Positions 60,371 through 64,000 of a stretch of 64,000 nucleotides of DNA are shown here, piece after piece (the stretch's first letter is position 1; every line of letters starts with the position of its first letter). The stretch covers positions 3,301,871 through 3,365,870 of the forward strand of contig NC_083655.1 in NCBI RefSeq assembly GCF_963576545.1. The letters are read 5' to 3'. The stretch comes from Limanda limanda (lineage: Eukaryota; Chordata; Actinopteri; Pleuronectiformes; Pleuronectidae). The notes beneath the pieces were generated by a model. The model searched no databases, was not told where the DNA came from, and saw only the letters and a list, made by a program, of their open reading frames with translations. A program made the translations under genes and the position numbers.

Positions 60371-61460
60371 TTCCTCCTCCTGCTTCCTCTCAACAGCTCC
60401 TCACTCTGAAACCCGCCTCTTTGAAATCCAGCTGTGTTGACAGTCTTGCGTCAGACTCCGGCTTCAGCTCGACACGTTCTCACGTAGCCGCGCATCAACA
60501 GCCCGTCTCGCCCCACCCCCCCCTCTCCTCCTCCTCCTCCTCCTCTTCCTCTGTCTTTTCTGTTCCCTCCTGCAGCCGCTGCATTATGAAACAGAAAGTC
60601 AACTCGGAGGTATATGCCACGGTGTATCGAATCAATTCGCTTCCCTCAGCCTGGGGTCGCATATCAATCTCTGGCCACACAGTGATGTGTGTGTACACGA
60701 GCGAGACGGAGAAGGAGGAGCGTGCACAAAATTATAAATAAAAAGCTCGGTCGTTTTAAGCCTGACACATTCATTCCTCTGAGAATCACAAATATCATGC
60801 AATCATACGCTTTTTAGGTGTAAACATTAAGGTTTTTCCCACATATAATTCAATTGAGGAGGTTTTATTGTGTTACTGAGTTTCTGTTTAGTCCCGATTC
60901 CTTCGAGCTCCACCAAGAGTCCAGTGACTGAACTTCACAGTTTTCTCTTTATGACACAGTAAACATATGGGCAGCCTGCAGAATGGGTGTGAGCCGGAGA
61001 GAAGTGGGATTAGCGATCTGAATGGGCACATTAAACTTTACAGCAAGTCAAACACCTCCTAATGTGTCAAAACTATCAGGAAGCTGCCACAGAAACAGAT
61101 TTCAATCTCACGTTAATAAATTAAGCAGAAAGTTAGGAAGAGAATCGACCACGACTTTCCAAAGATGCATGCGCCTGCCACACACACACACACACAAACA
61201 CACCACAAACTCTGAATGTCCCAAAGCCAGAAGAGTCCTTAGTTTCACTCTGTCCTCACCTGTGCAGCTGGACATCAGGGTTCCAGACGGGTGGGTTCCC
61301 AGACCGCTGATACCTCAGGGTGCTGATGCTGATGCTGGGATGAATGCAGCCGATAGTGAGAACAGCAGCAGCCCAAGCAGTGGGAGGAAGGAGACCAGAG
61401 GGAAAAAAAGCGAGGAGGAAAGGCACAGATTCTGAATAATGGATGTGGAGAGTGAGGGGG
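60371..61460. other. non-coding; splice-like sites but no gene called
   Basis: A CTC/TCC run lies at about 60525-60552. Around 61240-61267 there is a pyrimidine tract and cctcacctgtgcag that could be an acceptor on the plus strand or, read backwards, a strong donor (CACAG then GTGAGG) on the minus strand. The plus frame at 61022-61435 continues beyond it to a stop, but no domain is recognised. Confidence 0.45.
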
Positions 61461-61487
61461 AGAGAGAGAGAGAGAGAGAGAGAGAGG
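61461..61487. repeat. (AG)n microsatellite
   Basis: About 27 bp of AG dinucleotides preceded by a short G run. Confidence 0.93.
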
Positions 61488-61793
61488 AATCCCTCGGCCG
61501 CTCTTACTCCTCGGATGGCAGAGCGTGAATCATCTTCTGCATGGATCAAGTGGCACAGTCCACGGACGGGCTGGGCCGGCGCTGCGAGCGGAGCAGAGGG
61601 GATCTGCTAGAGAGAGAGGAGAGGAAGTGATGGTGGTGGTGGTGGTGGAGAGGAAGGGAGGTGGGGGGTGGTTCTGCTATATGAGAAGCAGCACAGCGGC
61701 ACAGCACAGGAGTATTATAGATAGTGTAAGAAGCCATTCTCCAGCTCAGAGAAAATTCAGTTTGGCCGACTGCTGTCTCCTCCTCCTATAGGT

Positions 61794-61795
<2 letters not shown>
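61488..61795. other. non-coding with a short GGT run
   Basis: GC-richer sequence between two microsatellites, with a GGT trinucleotide run near 61630-61649. The 88-codon frame at 61525-61791 spans this run and has no recognisable content. Confidence 0.5.

Positions 61796-61871
<76 letters not shown>
61796..61871. repeat. (CA)38 microsatellite
   Basis: A perfect CA/TG array of 76 bp. It is likely polymorphic and capable of Z-DNA. Confidence 0.97.
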
Positions 61872-61874
<3 letters not shown>

Positions 61875-62214
61875 GCAGAGTCAATCTAGATTTGTCTAAT
61901 CAGTTTACACTCTGTCTGTGGCTAACAGGCTCCCATCTAACCAGGTAATCAATAGCAGAGACTCCTTATGGTAACTGGCTTTCAATATCCCAGCACTCCT
62001 CCTCCAACGATTTACTCTCGCCCATAGATATTAGAAGATATGTTAAGGAATCTAGGGAATCTCATTATGTTCCTGATTAACTTCAGTTTGACTGCTCAGT
62101 GAACATCTGGAGGATCTGTTAGTGTTTTCCAAATGTTCCAAAACTTTAAAAAAGTAAAGTGTGGCCCAGACCCAGCCGGCTATCTCCGATTCCTGGTCAG
62201 ATTGTATCTGTTGT
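61872..62214. other. non-coding, nothing recognised
   Basis: Unique-looking sequence with no open frame of note and no repeat signature. Confidence 0.5.
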
Positions 62215-62520
62215 TTTCATCCGTCCATTATCTACACTGCTTATCCTCCAGGGGTCAGGGGAGGGCTCGATCCAATCCCGGCTGCCTTTGGCAAGAGGCG
62301 GGGGGGGGCATGCTGGACAGGTCGTCAGCGCATCACAAGGCCGACACTCAGAGATAAACAGCCTTCACACCTCCGGTCTGTTTAGAGTCTCCAATTAACC
62401 TGACCCCAGTCTGTAGGTCTGTGGGAGGAAGCCGGAGACAATCCACAACAAGAGAGAGAAGACAGGCTCGAGCCAAACTGGGATCAAACCAGTAACCTTC
62501 TGACTGTGAGCTCCTCTGTA
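62215..62520 (+). repeat. teleost repeat, Rex3/RTE-like tail type
   Basis: It opens 'catccgtccattatctacac' then 'tgcttatcctccaggggtca', and runs through 'atgctggacaggtcgtcagc', 'gagtctccaattaacctgac', 'tgtgggaggaagccggagac' and 'gggatcaaaccagtaacctt'. It is better preserved than the copy at 4010-4258. The family is extremely common in teleosts. The CATC start corresponds, on the other strand, to a GATG tail like that of Rex3/RTE retroelements, so the element may lie on the minus strand. That class call is from memory. Confidence 0.65.
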
Positions 62521-62618
62521 TCCAGAAGAATATTCTATCTTGATAAATGAAAGATTTGAATCATGCACCTGATTCTATTATTATAAAGGGAAAATTTGCA
62601 GAGAACAAATCGACCTTA

Positions 62619-62626
62619 CTGGTAAC
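62619..62626. repeat. left target-site duplication of BED-containing hAT
   Basis: The 8-bp sequence ctggtaac is repeated exactly at 63462-63469. Confidence 0.88.
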
Positions 62627-63461
62627 TAGGGTTGCAAAATTCCGGGAATATTCAAAGTTGGAAACTTTCCATGGGAATTAACGGGAATTAACGGGAATAA
62701 ACGGGAATATATGGGAATTAACGGGAATAAACGGGAAATTGTGTGGGTAATTTATACTAACTGTATTTACCTTGTCATATACAGACATAAATATAAACAT
62801 TTTGTTGTGTCATAGGCTGATTTGAGCCCTGAGGAAACTTTGGGCACTTGACTATATGCTTCTGCATCGTTGTGTCATTCTTAACAAAGGTCTTTGCACA
62901 GTATTTGCAAATGTACACAGCCTTTCCTTCTACATTGGATGGGGTGAAATGTCTCCACACATGAGAGAGTGCACGTGGCATTGTTCTGTAGAATAAGATG
63001 AGAAAAAAGTTTGTAAAAAAACACTAATGCAATGCCAGAGATATAAATAGTTAGCCAAACAATTGGAATCGTCTGTAAACATATTTTACAATTGATGGAT
63101 AAATGAATGGAAATAGGCTAGATGAACAGATGAACAATCCTCAATCAGCATGCTGTAATATTTCCCCAGTAATATCACCGAAACTTACCTGACTAGTCCT
63201 GCACACTACAGCAGGCCTCAATAGCTCTGCTGTAGAGTGAAGCATGCTGGGAGTTATCTGTGCATGTGATGGAAGAATGCACAGTGGAGGGTTGAAACTC
63301 AACGTTCCATACATCTTTAAAATAGAGTTTTGAATGATGTTTTTATTGCTTAGCGTTTAATTTGCGTATTAATTTTTTTAATTAAATAAAACTTTTAATA
63401 AAACTTACCATGGAAAGTTTCCGGAAATTTACCGGAAACTTTCCACCCCTTTGCAACCCTA
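62627..63461 (-). mobile_element. internally deleted hAT transposon with one transposase exon
   Basis: An 835-bp element. The left end is TAGGGTTGCAAAATTCC and the right end in reverse complement is TAGGGTTGCAAAGGGG. Both continue into GGAAACTTTCC-type inverted sequence. It is flanked by the perfect 8-bp duplication ctggtaac (62619-62626 and 63462-63469). The left subterminal part is a 10-bp tandem repeat of the type acgggaatta (about 62674-62742), probably transposase-binding sites. A BED zinc-finger frame lies on the minus strand at 62775-62981, so the 5' end of the original transposase gene was at the right. The catalytic hAT domain is absent. Confidence 0.88.
62775..62981 (-). pseudogene. 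hAT transposase BED zinc-finger fragment
   Basis: A 68-codon frame starting MPRALSHVWRHFTP. It has the BED-type finger pattern: aromatic residues Trp9 and Phe12, a CxxC pair at Cys25 and Cys28 (CKYC), then His42 and Cys46 (HIVKC). BED fingers bind the transposon ends in hAT transposases and in host genes derived from them. Sequence after about residue 55 loses family character, as if past an old exon end. The RNase H-like catalytic core and dimerisation region are missing, so it cannot transpose DNA alone. It might still bind element ends if expressed, but nothing here shows expression. Confidence 0.75.
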
Positions 63462-63469
63462 CTGGTAAC

Positions 63470-64000
63470 GTATCAAAATCTGAGAGTTGTTACCCTGAGA
63501 GGCTCAAATATCTGGCTTGAGTTCCAGCTATAGAAGATGATGTTTATTGGAACATTACAAAGAACTTCTGCCAAATTACCTCCGGAGCCCAAGATGCACC
63601 GGCATCATTAACTCACCCACTCGGCTGCTTTGATGAGACAAATCAAAGGATAGAATCCACTGTATACCGCAGGTGCATTCGTCTGCTTGGATTCACTTTT
63701 CTTTCTGGTACGTTTAAAACAAAATCATTTTACTTCCACTTGTTGCTGGGATATCATTCACGTGTGGTTTGATATCTGCACAGGAAACACTCGGAATCTC
63801 CTTCACACGCTACAAACCGACAGACGTCCTGGCACCAGAACCACAAAACAATGATCTGAAAGAGGCTGAAAGGATCTGTGGAGCTGAGAGAAAGATCTCG
63901 TCTCTGGAGATGTGATCGTGGATCTTCTCACGCTGACGACTGCAGCTTTAAATTGGCAAACTCACTTTTTCACTCACCAACTTCAAACACTGGCTGCATT
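63470..64000. other. non-coding, nothing recognised
   Basis: Unique-looking sequence to the end of the window. No open frame of note, repeat or RNA gene was recognised. Confidence 0.5.

Noticed and set aside
60259..60741. 160-codon frame with Pro-Ser runs
   Set aside because: It is produced by the ccatccct tandem repeat and a CTC run, with no domain.
61022..61435. 137-codon frame ending in a Ser/Glu/Arg-rich tail
   Set aside because: It spans a CA run and a splice-like site. No homology is recognised, and the possible splice site is listed as a finding instead.
62470..62500. Reverse-strand tRNA B-box-like gggatcaaaccagtaacc
   Set aside because: It is part of the teleost repeat at 62215-62520, with no complete tRNA fold.

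Overview
The window looks like teleost fish nuclear DNA, most likely a percomorph. The evidence is a set of decayed repeats typical of teleost genomes, three hAT-type elements with intact 8-bp target duplications, a Tc1-like remnant, an L2-like LINE tail, and many long microsatellites. There is no operon structure, no dense coding and no rRNA or tRNA gene. It reads as a gene desert or the inside of very large introns. The longest open frame (172 codons, 23221-23739 minus) is about what chance gives in 64 kb read in six frames.

Layout. 1-4260: an old interspersed repeat (about 440-862), a complete non-autonomous hAT element (1426-2283) and a decayed repeat copy (about 4010-4258). 4260-20390: mostly unique non-coding DNA with a few old repeat fragments near 10140, 17330, 18500 and 19400. 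20390-24830: a dense microsatellite cluster, AT-motif-rich unique sequence with dyads that looks regulatory, and a small TTAA-bounded MITE. 24830-42300: further unique sequence, a 148-bp CTC/CCT array, CT and poly-G tracts, more repeat copies and an L2-like tail (about 39580-39770). 42300-51500: unique sequence, a 39-bp minisatellite, and a hAT element (50114-51006) inserted inside a Tc1-like remnant. 51500-64000: unique sequence with one plausible signal-peptide first exon (53752-53800, plus strand), several microsatellites, another repeat copy (62215-62520), and a hAT element (62627-63461) that keeps one BED zinc-finger coding exon.

The most interesting signal is inside the 50114-51006 hAT element. 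It carries a palindrome with 132-bp arms (50457-50588 and 50711-50842). The arms differ at 31 positions. All 28 transitions are of the type that keeps G-U pairing in plus-strand RNA, and none is of the opposite type. This suggests either selection for a hairpin RNA or a one-strand mutational process. The best host-gene candidate is the 53752-53800 exon. Repeat-family assignments rest on remembered teleost repeats and on comparison between copies within the window, not on a database search.
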